A stretch of 64,000 nt of DNA from NCBI GenBank assembly GCA_904830895.1, contig LR882958.1, positions 4,917,501-4,981,500 of the forward strand. Reading direction: 5' to 3'. This DNA is from Planktothrix rubescens CCAP 1459/22. Its GTDB lineage: Bacteria > Cyanobacteriota > Cyanobacteriia > Cyanobacteriales > Microcoleaceae. Positions 42,273-53,000 of this stretch are shown piece by piece. The position numbers were made by a program, and so were the translations under genes. The notes below the pieces were generated by a model. The model searched no databases. It worked only from the letters and a program-made list of their open reading frames with translations, and had not been told where the DNA came from. Positions within the stretch are counted from its first letter, which is position 1. Each line of letters opens with the position of its first letter.

Positions 42273-42294
42273 ATTCGGTGCCCACGCACCGAAT
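42273..42294. repeat. Perfect 9-bp stem-loop upstream of leuC
   Basis: Arms attcggtgc and gcaccgaat surround a four-base loop, 74 bp upstream of the leuC start. It resembles a dispersed cyanobacterial gtgcccacgcac repeat. It could lie in the leuC leader or promoter, or be an unrelated repeat. Confidence 0.6.
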
Positions 42295-42367
42295 CCCTGT
42301 CCTAATTGTGATGGCGACGGCTATAATATTTGTGAGCTAAACTGTTGAGCATCTAAATCTGAATTCT

Positions 42368-43771
42368 ATGAGCGAAAGAACACTATTTGATAAAGTATGG
42401 GAGTTGCATACCGTTGGAACCCTATCATCAGGACAAACTCAACTTTTTATTGGTTTGCACCTGATTCATGAAGTCACCAGTCCCCAGGCGTTTGCCATGT
42501 TGCGCGATCGCCATCTCAAAGTCCTGTATCCTGAACGCACAGTCGCCACAGTAGATCATATCGTTCCCACGGATAACCAGGCTCGTCCATTTGTGGATAC
42601 CTTGGCGGAAGAAATGATGCAGTCCCTAGAACAAAGCTGCAAAACACACAATATCCGTTTTTATAATATTGGTTCTGGGAATCAAGGGATTGTTCATGTG
42701 ATCGCACCGGAACAGGGATTAACTCAACCCGGGATGACCATTGCTTGCGGGGACTCCCACACCTCCACCCATGGGGCATTTGGAGCGATCGCCTTTGGCA
42801 TCGGGACATCTCAAGTGCGGGATGTGCTGGCGTCTCAAACCCTAGCGTTAGGGAAACTGAAAGTGCGCCGGATCGAGGTAAATGGGGAACTAGCCCCTGG
42901 AGTCTACGCAAAGGACGTGGTACTCCATATTATCCGAACATTGGGGGTAAAAGGGGGCGTAGGTTACGCCTATGAATTCGCTGGAAGTACCCTTGAGGGG
43001 ATGTCCATGGAAGAACGGATGACGATCTGTAATATGTCCATTGAAGGGGGTGCTCGATGTGGCTATGTGAATCCTGATCAGGTGACTTACGACTATTTAC
43101 AAGGTCGGGATTTTGCCCCCAAAGGGGAGGACTGGGAAAAAGCGGTGGCTGGGTGGAATAGTATCCGTAGTAGTACGGATGCAGTCTATGATGATGTAGT
43201 CAAATTTAATGCCGCCGAGATTGCTCCCACCGTAACTTGGGGGATTACCCCGGGACAGGGTATCGCCGTTAATGAGTTGATTCCGACTTTAGAGCAGATT
43301 ACCGAAACTGATCGGGAAGTTGCAAAAGAAGCCTATCAATATATGGAGTTTACCCCCGGAACCCCAATTCAAGGGACAAAAGTAGACGTCTGCTTTATTG
43401 GTAGTTGTACCAATGGCCGCCTCAGTGACCTGCGCGAAGCTGCTAAATTTGCCCAGGGTCGGAAGGTCGCCAATGGGGTGAAAGCCTTTGTAGTTGCTGG
43501 TTCAGAACGGGTGAAAGTTGCAGCCGAAGCCGAAGGGCTCGATAAAATCTTTGAAGCGGCGGGGTTTGAATGGCGCGAAGCCGGGTGTTCGATGTGTTTG
43601 GCGATGAACCCCGATAAATTACAGGGAAATCAACTGAGTGCATCTTCCTCTAACCGCAACTTTAAAGGTCGTCAGGGTTCGGCCCAAGGACGCACATTGT
43701 TAATGAGTCCGGTAATGGTGGTGGCTGCTGCGGTCAACGGGGTAATTACGGATGTACGGGAGTGGTTATGA
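42368..43771 (+). CDS. leuC: 3-isopropylmalate dehydratase large subunit
   Basis: A 467-residue aconitase-family enzyme of leucine biosynthesis. The HIVPTDNQ start-domain, [24 protein letters not shown] core and the iron-sulfur cysteines in FIGSCTNGR and [10 protein letters not shown] are complete. It works with LeuD, encoded 155 bp downstream on the same strand, and the pair probably forms an operon or closely spaced unit. Length and order of motifs are standard. Confidence 0.98.
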   Translation: MSERTLFDKVWELHTVGTLSSGQTQLFIGLHLIHEVTSPQAFAMLRDRHLKVLYPERTVATVDHIVPTDNQARPFVDTLAEEMMQSLEQSCKTHNIRFYNIGSGNQGIVHVIAPEQGLTQPGMTIACGDSHTSTHGAFGAIAFGIGTSQVRDVLASQTLALGKLKVRRIEVNGELAPGVYAKDVVLHIIRTLGVKGGVGYAYEFAGSTLEGMSMEERMTICNMSIEGGARCGYVNPDQVTYDYLQGRDFAPKGEDWEKAVAGWNSIRSSTDAVYDDVVKFNAAEIAPTVTWGITPGQGIAVNELIPTLEQITETDREVAKEAYQYMEFTPGTPIQGTKVDVCFIGSCTNGRLSDLREAAKFAQGRKVANGVKAFVVAGSERVKVAAEAEGLDKIFEAAGFEWREAGCSMCLAMNPDKLQGNQLSASSSNRNFKGRQGSAQGRTLLMSPVMVVAAAVNGVITDVREWL

Positions 43772-43926
43772 ACACACTTCATCCCCTGAGTAAGCCAGGG
43801 CTATTTCGTTGTCGGTTAAGACGGGGAGAAGATAGGGAGATGGAGTGAATTCATCAAAATTTTAATTGATCAACATTGACTATAAAATGGTGATCAATTC
43901 TTCACACAAACTAAAAGATTTCAACC

Positions 43927-44520
43927 ATGAGCAAAATTAAAAGTATTTCAGGAAAAGGGATTCCTTTAGTTGGGAATGATATTGATACCGATCGGATTAT
44001 TCCAGCCCGGTTTTTACGGTGTGTTACCTTTGATGGATTAGGGGAACAAGTCTTTGCCGATGATCGCCAACAAATGCAGGGAAAACATACCTTTGATTTA
44101 CCCGAATATCAAGGAGCTAATCTATTAGTTGTTAATGCGAATTTCGGTTGTGGTTCATCCCGAGAACACGCGCCACAAGCTATCAATAAATGGGGGATTC
44201 AAGGGATTATTGGTGAAAGTTTTGCCGAGATATTCTTGGGCAATTGTGTCTCAATTGGGATTCCCTGTGTCACCGCAGAACCAGAGGATATCAAGACGAT
44301 TCAAGAGGCGTTAAAAGTTAATCCTAAAGTGGCTATTAACCTAGATTTAGAATCAATGAAAGTCCATTGTGGAGATTTAACTATTGATGTAAATATGAAT
44401 GCAGGTTCTCGTCAATCTTTTATCACCGGAATGTGGGATAGTTGCGGACAGTTAATTGCGAATGTTGCGGAAATTCGAGAAACAGCTACAAAATTACCCT
44501 ATCTGAATTGGGTCAGTTAA
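43927..44520 (+). CDS. leuD: 3-isopropylmalate dehydratase small subunit
   Basis: A 197-residue swivel-domain partner of LeuC. The conserved GNDIDTDRIIPARFL and NFGCGSSREHAPQAI blocks are present. Spacing to leuC is 155 bp with an AT-rich gap, so a separate promoter is possible. Downstream, about 180 bp separate it from a converging DUF29 gene. Confidence 0.98.
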   Translation: MSKIKSISGKGIPLVGNDIDTDRIIPARFLRCVTFDGLGEQVFADDRQQMQGKHTFDLPEYQGANLLVVNANFGCGSSREHAPQAINKWGIQGIIGESFAEIFLGNCVSIGIPCVTAEPEDIKTIQEALKVNPKVAINLDLESMKVHCGDLTIDVNMNAGSRQSFITGMWDSCGQLIANVAEIRETATKLPYLNWVS

Positions 44521-44699
44521 ATCCCAAAAAGGGCACGGAAAGGGTTGAATTAGAAGAAAATCTACAACCCCAAGGATCTAAACCGATTAGTTTAAAGCGT
44601 CTTCCAAATTAAACGGGATTGATATTAATTTAATTTCGTCTAATCAGTTTCAATTTATTTCTGTATAATAAGAAACTGTATTCGATATAAATTATGTAT

Positions 44700-45128
44700 C
44701 TATTCTCGTTCCAAGATTAAATTCATTGCCTTTTTTATAATCTCCTCTCGTTGGACTAATTGACTTAATCCTTCTGCTTCATATTTACCTTCAAAAGCTT
44801 CGAGTGCTGCTTTTTCCAATGCCAAATCATAAGCATCTTCCAGGGTTGTTACTAATTCTGTATCAGTCATATAGGTTCCTTTTGCTTTTTCACGAGAATT
44901 AGTGCGTTGAATTTGCTTGACAGAATTGCGAATAGAAAGATTCCAAAACCTAGTTGTGCGGTTTTCAGCAGATTGCTTAATCAGGTGCAGAAGCAAAATA
45001 ATCCCATAGCTAAATATTTTATTCAGTTTATCAGATTTGCTCATTTCTTCTAATTCTTCTACAATTAACAAAGCTTCTGTTATATTGCCTTGGTGCAGGA
45101 GTTCTTTGATGGTAAGTAATTCTTCCAT
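44700..45128 (-). CDS. DUF29-related protein
   Basis: A 142-residue helical protein, divergent from the DUF29 at 34416. The family resemblance is in the LLLHLIKQSAENRTTRFWNLSIRNSVKQIQR segment and in LEDAYDLALEKAALEAFEGKYEAEGL. The N-terminal 40 residues are a leucine/glutamate-rich helix. Function unknown. The gene is divergent from xisH with 118 bp between them. Confidence 0.78.
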   Translation of the reverse strand: MEELLTIKELLHQGNITEALLIVEELEEMSKSDKLNKIFSYGIILLLHLIKQSAENRTTRFWNLSIRNSVKQIQRTNSREKAKGTYMTDTELVTTLEDAYDLALEKAALEAFEGKYEAEGLSQLVQREEIIKKAMNLILERE

Positions 45129-45246
45129 ATTCGTTATTTTTCCAGTGGTGCTGGTTATTAATTATAGTGTAAAAGAGGATATGAGCGATCGCTATTTCTG
45201 TAAACATTGCTGTTGGCAGCAACGACATATCACGCTTTTATAACTA

Positions 45247-45666
45247 ATGTCCAGACGTGATAATTTACATTTATCCCTGCGCCGCACTCTCGAAAAAGAT
45301 GGGTGGACGATTACGGATGACCCGTTAATTTTAGTGTTAGAACAAACGCTTTTGAAAGCTGATTTAGGAGCCGAAAAATTTTTCGCAGCCGAAAAAGAAG
45401 GACGGAAAATAGCTGTGGAAATCAAAGACTTCGATTCCCCTTCAGTCATTAATGAACTGGAAAAAACGATGGGGCAACTTCAGCTTTACCAATGGGCTTT
45501 GGAGGAGCAAGAACCCGAACGGCAGTTATTTTTAGCTATTAGTCAAGCCGTCTATATTCGACACTTCCAAAAACCAATTTTTCAGTTAGCCGTCCAGAGG
45601 AATAGAATTAACTTATTAGTTTACGAACCAGAGCGGGAGGCTATTATTCAATGGAGCACTCATTAA
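45247..45666 (+). CDS. xisH: XisH family protein
   Basis: A 139-residue protein. [27 protein letters not shown] and [15 protein letters not shown] (a restriction-endonuclease-like D-x(n)-E-x-K core) identify XisH, named from the fdxN excision element of Anabaena. In most cyanobacteria the pair is not linked to any excision element and may instead form a toxin-antitoxin-like or nuclease system. It overlaps xisI by 16 nt. Confidence 0.95.
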   Translation: MSRRDNLHLSLRRTLEKDGWTITDDPLILVLEQTLLKADLGAEKFFAAEKEGRKIAVEIKDFDSPSVINELEKTMGQLQLYQWALEEQEPERQLFLAISQAVYIRHFQKPIFQLAVQRNRINLLVYEPEREAIIQWSTH

Positions 45667-45986
45667 GTTATGCAGATATCCTGAAAAAAACGCTGCAAGA
45701 GGCAACACGAAACCAACCTCGCCTACAAGCGATTCAGCTTTATCCCGTCTGCGATACCGATTCCGGTCACTTTTTGATTCTAGCTACAGGCTGGGATAAG
45801 CAACGCTGGCTCGATACTATTCTATTTCACGCTCGCTTGGTCGAGCACCAGGTCATCATTGAAGAAGATAACTTTGAGGAAGGGTTAACCTCTGCACTTA
45901 TTGACGCAGGTATCCAAGCAGAGCATATTATTACTAGCCTTGATTATCAAAGTGGTGCTAACCCGGTGGTGTTTCAGGCGGTGTGA
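45651..45986 (+). CDS. xisI: XisI family protein
   Basis: A 111-residue partner of XisH. The core [56 protein letters not shown] is highly typical, split here over residues 29-84. Its start lies inside the end of xisH, a mark of translational coupling. No excised element or fdxN gene is nearby. Function in this setting is unknown. Confidence 0.95.
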   Translation: MEHSLSYADILKKTLQEATRNQPRLQAIQLYPVCDTDSGHFLILATGWDKQRWLDTILFHARLVEHQVIIEEDNFEEGLTSALIDAGIQAEHIITSLDYQSGANPVVFQAV

Positions 45987-46135
45987 AGTATTTCTGTCTT
46001 ACCAGCCACAGAAGGAATTATTCAGCAGGCGATCGCTACCTGTGCAAGCATCGCTCTCCCTGGTATTCGCAGGAAAAGCGTCCTCTCGCTTGTCTCCCAT
46101 TCCCAAGCCAATAAGTCTAGCGATCGCCTCTAAGC

Positions 46136-48226
46136 CTAATCTGAGCTACCCATCTGTTTCTCAAGTGACTGCCTTACAAGTCCAATAACATAGGGAAGTT
46201 GACTAAGCAAATACAGTCCAATTTCTACATCACCATTACCCCATCGTCCTAATTTCGTAACATCTTTGCAAATACCTTGGGGATCGTTGATTTCATTAAA
46301 TGACATATTTAGCGAAAGTCTCAGGCGATTAGCTTGCGGCACAATATCCACAAAATTAGTTTCTGCTTTATAAGCAACATACAACTTAAAAAATTCCTCT
46401 GTTACGCAGGGATCGAGTGCAAGAACTTCTTTTCTAAAAGCTTCAAAAAGTTCGCGATTCTTTTTGGTTAAAAGGTATGGATGATCGTTGATGCTATACC
46501 CCAAAGTTTCAGGCTTAGACTTGTAGGAATCAACTACATTAGCTTTTAATTTAGGATAACCCCAAACATCTAAAGCAAGAGTAGATAAACGTTCAGCACG
46601 CTTACAAATAGCATCTTCATTCCATTCTTCAATTTGACTCAATCCTTGATTTAAAGTAAGTGGACTCTCTCTAAATCCTTTTTCCATATCACGTTTTTCT
46701 GAAAATAACCGATCGCTATATTCAGAGTTGTATCCAGTGAGTGTCAAGTTGCCCAATGTGTGCAAATAAGTTTGATGAACCCGTTTCCACTCTGAGCCTA
46801 ATGTCGTTTTCCATGCTGTAGAAAGTTTTTCATTTTGAGGCATGATATGCTCGATGGTATATTCATCTATGGAGACACGCTCTTTCCTACCATAATTTTC
46901 AAGCCGACGAATCCAATAACTACGGTTGCGAAATTTATAAAGATCTTTGGTCTTTATTTCTCTTTTGAACTCATCATCATTGGGAAATCGTCGATAAGAT
47001 GGTAGCAAAAGTAAATAAGACTGAATGCTCTCTAAATGCTTTTCTTTATTAACTGATTTCGATAGAGTGGCAAACGTCTTATTCATTGAGTTGCTAGGAA
47101 TAGCACAAACAGTCCGCCTAAACACATAGGACTCAATTGTTTGGATCAAAATCAAGAAGTCTTGCTTTAATAATCTTTTGCAAACATAATCATGATAAAG
47201 CTCTAGCAAAAGTGGATAGGTAACATCAACTTTTAACTCTCGTAGATCCTGAAAAGCAACTTTAAGCTCAGAATTCTGTTCTTTCCCCAGTGCCATTGCA
47301 CAAAAATAATTGGCAAAAGTATGGATATCCTTTACGAGATCTTCTACACCTGCTTGAGCAACATTCGGTGATCGTGAATGCTCCTTAAATGCTTCGTATA
47401 CTCCACCAATATTTGGAATACTGCCAGTTTTTACGGTGAGATAATGTCTCATAAATCCATCGAAATGGATGCCGTAAGCCTCTTGACCAAATTCTATTTC
47501 CATTGGTCGCCAATACTTTTCATAGAGGCGCGTTTGTAAGATTGGCTCTAATCCCATCAACACATAATTTCGGATTAGATCCGCTTGACTGAGTTCTCGC
47601 CCAGTAGAATTCATGCTCTCAAAAATTAGCTGTGGATTATCTTGATCGCGATTGAGGGCAATGTCTACAACTACTAATTTAGAAAGTCCTTTACAAACTG
47701 TTGTTAGCTCACTCAGTTGATCGTTAAGCAGGGTCTCAAACAAGTTGAAATTTTCCATTACCCGAATAGAATGTTCTTTTGGCTGCTCACTATCCTCAAG
47801 AATATTGATAAGAGATTGCTTGTCAGCTTGCGAAAGAATGAGTTTGAAGTGCATCTCTCCACTTTCTTCAGGATTGAGCAAGTAATAATTCCTTAATTTG
47901 CGCCGAGAAAATCCTTCAAATAACTCACTATCACCTAGAGCATTAGCTAAAGCTGCTATCAGTAATGTGACAGTTGTTAACCTCTGCTGTCCATCAATTA
48001 CAAGTAGTTGCGATTGACTCGTAACTTGATATATCCCTTTCTCTATGTAAACTATAGAGCCAACAAAATGAGCAGATATACTATCGTCTGAGCCAGTACG
48101 CAGGATATCATCCCATAACTGCTTACATTCTTTCTCAGTCCATGAGTAAGTACGTTGATATATCGGTATTATGAATTGAGGAGACTTTTTGATGAATGCA
48201 AGTAAATTGGCTTCAGTGGCTTTCAT
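46136..48226 (-). CDS. GmrSD-type type IV restriction protein (DUF262-DUF1524-DUF5655)
   Basis: A 696-residue fused defence protein. The N-terminal DUF262 (GmrS-like NTPase) has YQRTYSWTEKECKQLWDDI and the DGQQRLTTVTLL motif. The DUF1524 HNH nuclease part carries EHIMPQ and LGNLTLTGYNSEYSD (Cys-less HNH type). The C-terminal 110 residues (LYVAYKAETNFVDIVPQANRLRLSLNM…DVTKLGRWGNGDVEIGL) match DUF5655. Such proteins cleave modified phage DNA, e.g. with glucosylated cytosine, but the target here is inferred. It lies 160 bp from xisI, on the opposite strand. Confidence 0.93.
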   Translation of the reverse strand: MKATEANLLAFIKKSPQFIIPIYQRTYSWTEKECKQLWDDILRTGSDDSISAHFVGSIVYIEKGIYQVTSQSQLLVIDGQQRLTTVTLLIAALANALGDSELFEGFSRRKLRNYYLLNPEESGEMHFKLILSQADKQSLINILEDSEQPKEHSIRVMENFNLFETLLNDQLSELTTVCKGLSKLVVVDIALNRDQDNPQLIFESMNSTGRELSQADLIRNYVLMGLEPILQTRLYEKYWRPMEIEFGQEAYGIHFDGFMRHYLTVKTGSIPNIGGVYEAFKEHSRSPNVAQAGVEDLVKDIHTFANYFCAMALGKEQNSELKVAFQDLRELKVDVTYPLLLELYHDYVCKRLLKQDFLILIQTIESYVFRRTVCAIPSNSMNKTFATLSKSVNKEKHLESIQSYLLLLPSYRRFPNDDEFKREIKTKDLYKFRNRSYWIRRLENYGRKERVSIDEYTIEHIMPQNEKLSTAWKTTLGSEWKRVHQTYLHTLGNLTLTGYNSEYSDRLFSEKRDMEKGFRESPLTLNQGLSQIEEWNEDAICKRAERLSTLALDVWGYPKLKANVVDSYKSKPETLGYSINDHPYLLTKKNRELFEAFRKEVLALDPCVTEEFFKLYVAYKAETNFVDIVPQANRLRLSLNMSFNEINDPQGICKDVTKLGRWGNGDVEIGLYLLSQLPYVIGLVRQSLEKQMGSSD

Positions 48227-48259
48227 TTGGATAATTATTTAGTGAATATTTGATTTACT

Positions 48260-48445
48260 TTAGATAGTCGCCCACCGCAAAGCCTCCGCCTGCTCCTGAG
48301 TCAAATGAACCGATTCATCCGGTGCAAACCCTCCTTGCAACCAAAGTAAACCCATCCATCCCATCAAAGCACCTATACCCAACGTCGTCAATAGGATACC
48401 CGCCGCCACCACCAAAGAACGTGCAGAAGTCGCCACCCTTGTCAA
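48260..48445 (-). CDS. Small hypothetical membrane protein
   Basis: A 61-residue frame with one strong hydrophobic helix (residues 9-36: SLVVAAGILLTTLGIGALMG) and a polar C-terminal tail ending in EQAEALRWATI. I do not recognise it. It has no clear ribosome binding site, but it is in the same orientation 33 bp upstream of the GmrSD-type gene. It may be a truncated membrane protein or a small accessory gene. Confidence 0.4.
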   Translation of the reverse strand: MTRVATSARSLVVAAGILLTTLGIGALMGWMGLLWLQGGFAPDESVHLTQEQAEALRWATI

Positions 48446-48586
48446 TGTAGATTTATCAAACTTTTTTGCTGACTCAGTAAAGTTTTTAATTCTTATGATG
48501 TTAAATCAATTCTTTCTTGATAGTTAACTTTCATATTGATTTTATTATGATATAGTTTCCCTGTTCAATGTATTACTCTCAATAAG

Positions 48587-48976
48587 ATGACTAAACTCAA
48601 TAAATTTAAGGCTTTTTCCCTATCTACCCTAGTCTATGGGATAGCAGCATTAACCTTTTTACCCATTCCCAAAGCACAAGCAGCAACAAATTTTAACTGT
48701 CCGGGTCAATTTCCTCAAAACAGAATGCAGTTTTCTGTGAGTTATCTTGATGGCCGATTTACAACCATTACCTTAACTCCTCAAAGTGGGCCGCCTCGCA
48801 CCAATCAATTAAGATATGATCGACCCAACGAGCGGGGAGAATTGGTTTATCGGGGGGGTGATATGGGAGGCGCTGATATCATCGTCATCGACTTATCAAA
48901 AGGAGCCGTCAAACCGGGGACACAGGTTTCTGTCTCACTGGATGGACAGTGGGCGAGGGGAACTTGTCGGCTCTAA
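48587..48976 (+). CDS. Secreted hypothetical protein
   Basis: A 129-residue exported protein. The signal peptide (residues 1-32) is hydrophobic and ends in AQAA. The mature domain starts TNFNCPGQFPQNRMQFSVSYLDGRFTTITL and reads as an all-beta fold with two cysteines (positions 38 and 127) that could form a disulfide. It resembles small periplasmic cyanobacterial proteins of unknown role. It stands alone. Confidence 0.75.
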   Translation: MTKLNKFKAFSLSTLVYGIAALTFLPIPKAQAATNFNCPGQFPQNRMQFSVSYLDGRFTTITLTPQSGPPRTNQLRYDRPNERGELVYRGGDMGGADIIVIDLSKGAVKPGTQVSVSLDGQWARGTCRL

Positions 48977-49115
48977 TTCAGTTAACTTTTGAAATAGGAA
49001 TGATACGGAAACCGAGTTTTTGATTGATAAACGCGGTTTCTGGGAAAAATATTCTAATTCTAAAAGAATATACAATAAAGATAGATTTTAATTTAGATAA
49101 AATCAGGAGTAACAA

Positions 49116-49334
49116 ATGGAAGCAATTACGATTAAAGTTGATAATGAAGTAGCGAAGCTTTACCAGGAAGCGGATAGTAATAAACAAGAAAAAGCAATTT
49201 GGGTTTGTAGTCTGATTCTAAAAGAATTATTAAAGCCATCTGATTTTGATGAGATTGTTAAACAAGTGAGAGAAGAAGCTAAAGTTAATGGTTTAACTCC
49301 CGAAATTTTAGCCGAGTTATTAGAAGATGAATAA
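49116..49334 (+). CDS. Antitoxin-like protein, partner of a truncated PIN toxin
   Basis: A 72-residue protein. MEAITIKVDNEVAKLYQEADSNKQEKAIWV fits the small helical DNA-binding part of cyanobacterial antitoxins, and the acidic tail (LTPEILAELLEDE) is the toxin-contacting end. A ribosome binding site tcaggagtaac precedes the ATG. Its last codons overlap an ATG that begins a PIN toxin reading MNKLRTVLDTNIVTL and then stops, so the toxin is truncated. Confidence 0.8.
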   Translation: MEAITIKVDNEVAKLYQEADSNKQEKAIWVCSLILKELLKPSDFDEIVKQVREEAKVNGLTPEILAELLEDE

Positions 49335-49374
49335 ACTTAGAACTGTATTAGATACAAATATTGTAACTCTCTGA
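49327..49374 (+). pseudogene. Truncated vapC (PIN toxin) remnant
   Basis: The frame starts inside the last codons of the antitoxin and encodes 15 residues, LRTVLDTNIVTL being the usual VapC start with its first catalytic Asp, before a stop codon. No further PIN sequence follows in any plus-strand frame before the next gene at 49443. The toxin has been lost while the antitoxin survives. Confidence 0.8.
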
Positions 49375-49442
49375 TCACTTACCCTAAAATTATAACCCTT
49401 ATAAATCTATTTATCAAGCAAAATATTTTAATTTTATCAAAT

Positions 49443-49946
49443 ATGATTTGTCATTTTATGGTTGGTATTCCGGGTTCGGGAAAGTCAACGGTTGCTCAAC
49501 AGCTTGCGGATCTCACCCAGGGTTTAATTGTTTCTACAGATCGAATTCGAGAACAACTTTATGGGGATGAAATTATTCAGGGGAATTGGTTAGAAATTGA
49601 ACGAAAAGTATTACAAGAAATGGAACAGGCGATCGCATCTTCTCAACTAATTATTTATGATGCGACTAATGTTTATCGACCTTGGCGACTCGATATATTA
49701 GAAAAAATTGCTCTAATTTATCCAGAAATTCCTCGATCTTGGATTGCTTGGGTATTAGAAACTCCGATAGAAACTTGCAAATTTCGGAATCAAAATCGCC
49801 AACGTCAAGTTCCTGAATCTGTGATTGAACAAATGGGAAAAGCGATCGCAGATTTTCCTCCCACTACCTCGGAAGGATTTATCAAAGTTTATAGTTTAAA
49901 ACCAGACTATTTTGACTTAAAAACCCTTGTCAACAATTTATTATAG
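49443..49946 (+). CDS. P-loop ATPase/kinase of the polynucleotide kinase-like group
   Basis: A 167-residue P-loop protein. The Walker A motif GIPGSGKST lies at residues 8-16. STDRIREQLYGDE and IIYDATNVYRPWRLDIL (Walker B-like Asp and a conserved ATN) place it near the zeta-toxin/polynucleotide-kinase or YjdM-like ATPases that phosphorylate small substrates. LETPIETCKFRNQNRQRQVPESVI supplies the arginine-rich lid. The substrate is unknown. It is solitary, just downstream of the truncated toxin. Confidence 0.85.
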   Translation: MICHFMVGIPGSGKSTVAQQLADLTQGLIVSTDRIREQLYGDEIIQGNWLEIERKVLQEMEQAIASSQLIIYDATNVYRPWRLDILEKIALIYPEIPRSWIAWVLETPIETCKFRNQNRQRQVPESVIEQMGKAIADFPPTTSEGFIKVYSLKPDYFDLKTLVNNLL

Positions 49947-50007
49947 CAGTCACGCTTCGCAATTATAACATCCCAGGAGATACACTCTTTTTTTCCCTGT
50001 TCCCTCC

Positions 50008-50041
50008 CCCCCTAACCCCCCGTGCACGGGGGGTTAGGGGG
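50008..50041. repeat. 34-bp perfect palindrome
   Basis: A perfect 17-bp-arm palindrome centred on gtgcac, with arms made of C-runs and ctaacccccc. It is the best copy of the C/G-run repeat also seen at 28048-28100 and, as a shorter form, inside uvrA. It lies between the P-loop gene and tamB, and could serve as a transcriptional terminator for both converging genes. Confidence 0.8.
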
Positions 50042-50058
50042 CTGTTCCCTAATATCAA

Positions 50059-53000
50059 TTAAAATCTCGTTTCATACTCAAACCGAACTTCACTTTCATT
50101 CCTAAAATTCGTAACTCCCCGCAACAATATATTATCATTAAGACGATAATTAATATTAAATTGAAACGGTTGATCCGCAGCTAAAACTCTACTCAAAGAC
50201 ACATAAGCATTATCAGTCACATCTAAACCAACTTCAATTCCCACTCCTAAAGCGGAAGCTGTACCCTTAGAACCTCGTTCGGCTACCCGCGAGGGATAAA
50301 TCCTAAATTCCGTTAATCCCGTGGCGTTAATCACATTCTGTTGGAGTTTACCAAATAATCCGGTACTGGCAATATTTGCTAATACTAATGTACTATCATC
50401 TTGAATGCCTTGAATCACACTTCCCCCCAATAAAGCCACCAATTCATTTTGAGAACGGGACGGAGAACTTTGTAGCTTAATAATATCATTAATTTCCGAA
50501 GCTGGGCCGCGAACAATTGCGGTAATTCGGATAGTTCGGACTGTTCCAAATCGAGAAGGACTTAGGGCTTCCGTTTGTTCCGCCGGAAAAGCCGAAGGGG
50601 GAGAAACAAACCTTAAAGTTTCAGGAACACGGGTGACTAAACGGACATCTAAAATTGGATTTAATCCCTCCGAAGGAACAAATATTGCCCGTTGGGGATA
50701 GCCTCGATCTAACCTTAATTGACTGGTATAAAGATTAACTTGTCCTCCGGTTAAGTCAATCGTTCCTTGAGGACGAATATCATCAAGACTGGCTAAACTT
50801 CCATTTAATTCAATCGTTCCTTTCGCATTAAAATTAATTAAAGGTGCATTTAAAATCGGGGGAGTCATGACTTGAATATTGTCGCCTAAAGTTAGTTTTA
50901 ATCCGTTCAGACTGACATCAACAGGAGGTTGAGTTGTATTCGTAGTATCTGTGGGTAAGGTAGCGGTTTGTTCCGAAGGTAAGGTAACTTTTCCCTGACT
51001 TAATATGACTTCTCCTCCTAATTTTGGTTTCAATAATGTTCCTGTAAGAAGGATAGCACCATCAGCATTTCCTTTATAGAGTTCGGGTAAATTAAGTGTT
51101 AGTTTTTCCAGGTCTAATTGTAGAGGAGTTTGCAGATCTGGGTCATTTTCATCTAAGGGACGAGACACGGGTAAAACCCCACTTAATCGGATACGTCCGG
51201 TTCCTTTATCTCCTTGTAAATCTCCTTGAATATCTTTAACTTGAATCCGATCGCCGATAAATACAGCAGTTCCACTTAATCCCACAATTGATTGTTCTAA
51301 ACTGCGAGCAATTAAAACTGCATCTTGAATTTTAAATAATCCTTCTGGTTTCAGGTTGAGCTTAATTCCTCCAGTTTCCGGTTGTTGTAAACTACCACTG
51401 ATTCTTAATTGAACTAATCCTTTTCCTTCCTGCCAATTTAATTCAGGATTCAGTAAATTGATCACTGCTAATCCTTGATCTTTAATATCAACTCTAACAT
51501 CAACTACATCACTTTCAGAAGTTACTTTTGCAAAGGGGAATTGAAAAGGTAAAGTCCCTCTAAAATTAATTGGATCGGTTTCGGTAACTAACAAACTTCC
51601 GCCAAATCTTAGTCGAGCATTATTATAACTAAAACTGCTTTGAGCTTCTTGAATTGGTTCATTATTAACCGTTGCTTCTAATAAGGTTAATTCCCCCGAT
51701 GATTGGGGATTATCTAAAGTTCCCCCAATACTCGCCCGAACATTCAATTGTCCGGTTAAATCCACATTTGGCAAATCGACAATTTTTTCAATTTCTTCTA
51801 AGCGGATATTTTTACCCCGAAACTGACCTGATATTTGTTGATTGGCTAAATTTAACTGTCCGCGAAAATCATATAATGCTGATTCAGCAAGCAATTGAAT
51901 GGGTTCAACCCGCACCACATTATCTACAAAATTCGCTTCTAATAAAAACTGATCGGCGGTATATCTGCCATAATTCCAATCTTGACCTTTGATGGTTGCT
52001 GTCGCATTAATTCCCCATTGAATTGAACCTTTAAATGCAATTTCTCCGGTAAATTTTCCGTCTAAATCTCGTAAAGGAGGTAAGGGTTCCGCCGCGATTT
52101 CTGCTAGGGATTCTTGTAATATTCGTCTAATTTCTTCTAGGCGTTGTAATTGTTCAAATAACGTAGCTGTGGGGGGTAAACCGACGGGAACAGGCTTTAC
52201 ATCGGTGGCTATTCCATAGTTTGGAGGGGTTAATCCTCTGCCTAAATCTGCTAAATTAAAGATTTTTAGGGCGGTTAAAATATCCTGTAAACTCCCTTGG
52301 GGGATTTTAATTGTTCCTTCAAATTGATTCGATACAGTGGATAAATTCTGGGTTTGAGGTGTGGAAAGACTGGCTAAAATATCAGAAATATTGGCTTGAC
52401 CATTAATTATAATCTGAGTTATGCCTTTGCTCAATTCAGCATCGGTTAACTTAGCAATACCATTTTGATAACTAAAATTTCCCAAAAATAAATCGGTTTC
52501 AATATGACCTAAAATTAGGTTCTGGATCGCAATATTTCCGATTACCCCTATTTTATTAATATCAAAACTGGCTAAATTAGAGACGGTTAATTTTCCCGAT
52601 GCTATACCTTTTAATTGTCCAATATTTAGTTCAGCTAAGGGAGATAAACTTAATGTTTGTAGAGGAAAGTCGTCTAAATTAATCTCTAAATTATTCCCTT
52701 GAGAGTTTCCGACTAATTGACTATCATTCCGTTTTACTAAAAAGGAAGTCGGTAAATATTGATTATCCAAAGCTAATTCTATTTTATCCCTTTCTCCCGC
52801 TAAGGCAATATTAACCTTTTGATTTGGAATAATATTCACAGTTCCTGCTAGAATGGATTCAAAGGTGACATCCCGAACTGCAAAGTTATTTAATCTTAAA
52901 TTTCCGTTTAGGTTTAAAGCCGAAGGAGTCCCCGTTAATTTACCATTAAAATCAACAATTCCAGCCACTAAAGGACTATCTCCGGTTCTAATTTCTAAGG

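Noticed and set aside
45247-45986. XisH/XisI as evidence of an excisable fdxN-like element
   Set aside because: No fdxN gene, XisF/XisA recombinase or flanking recombination site is visible; the pair is widespread in cyanobacteria without such an element.
45901-46188. Frame spanning the end of xisI and the following spacer
   Set aside because: It runs out of frame through xisI and the HIP1-rich spacer; there is no ribosome binding site and no family resemblance.
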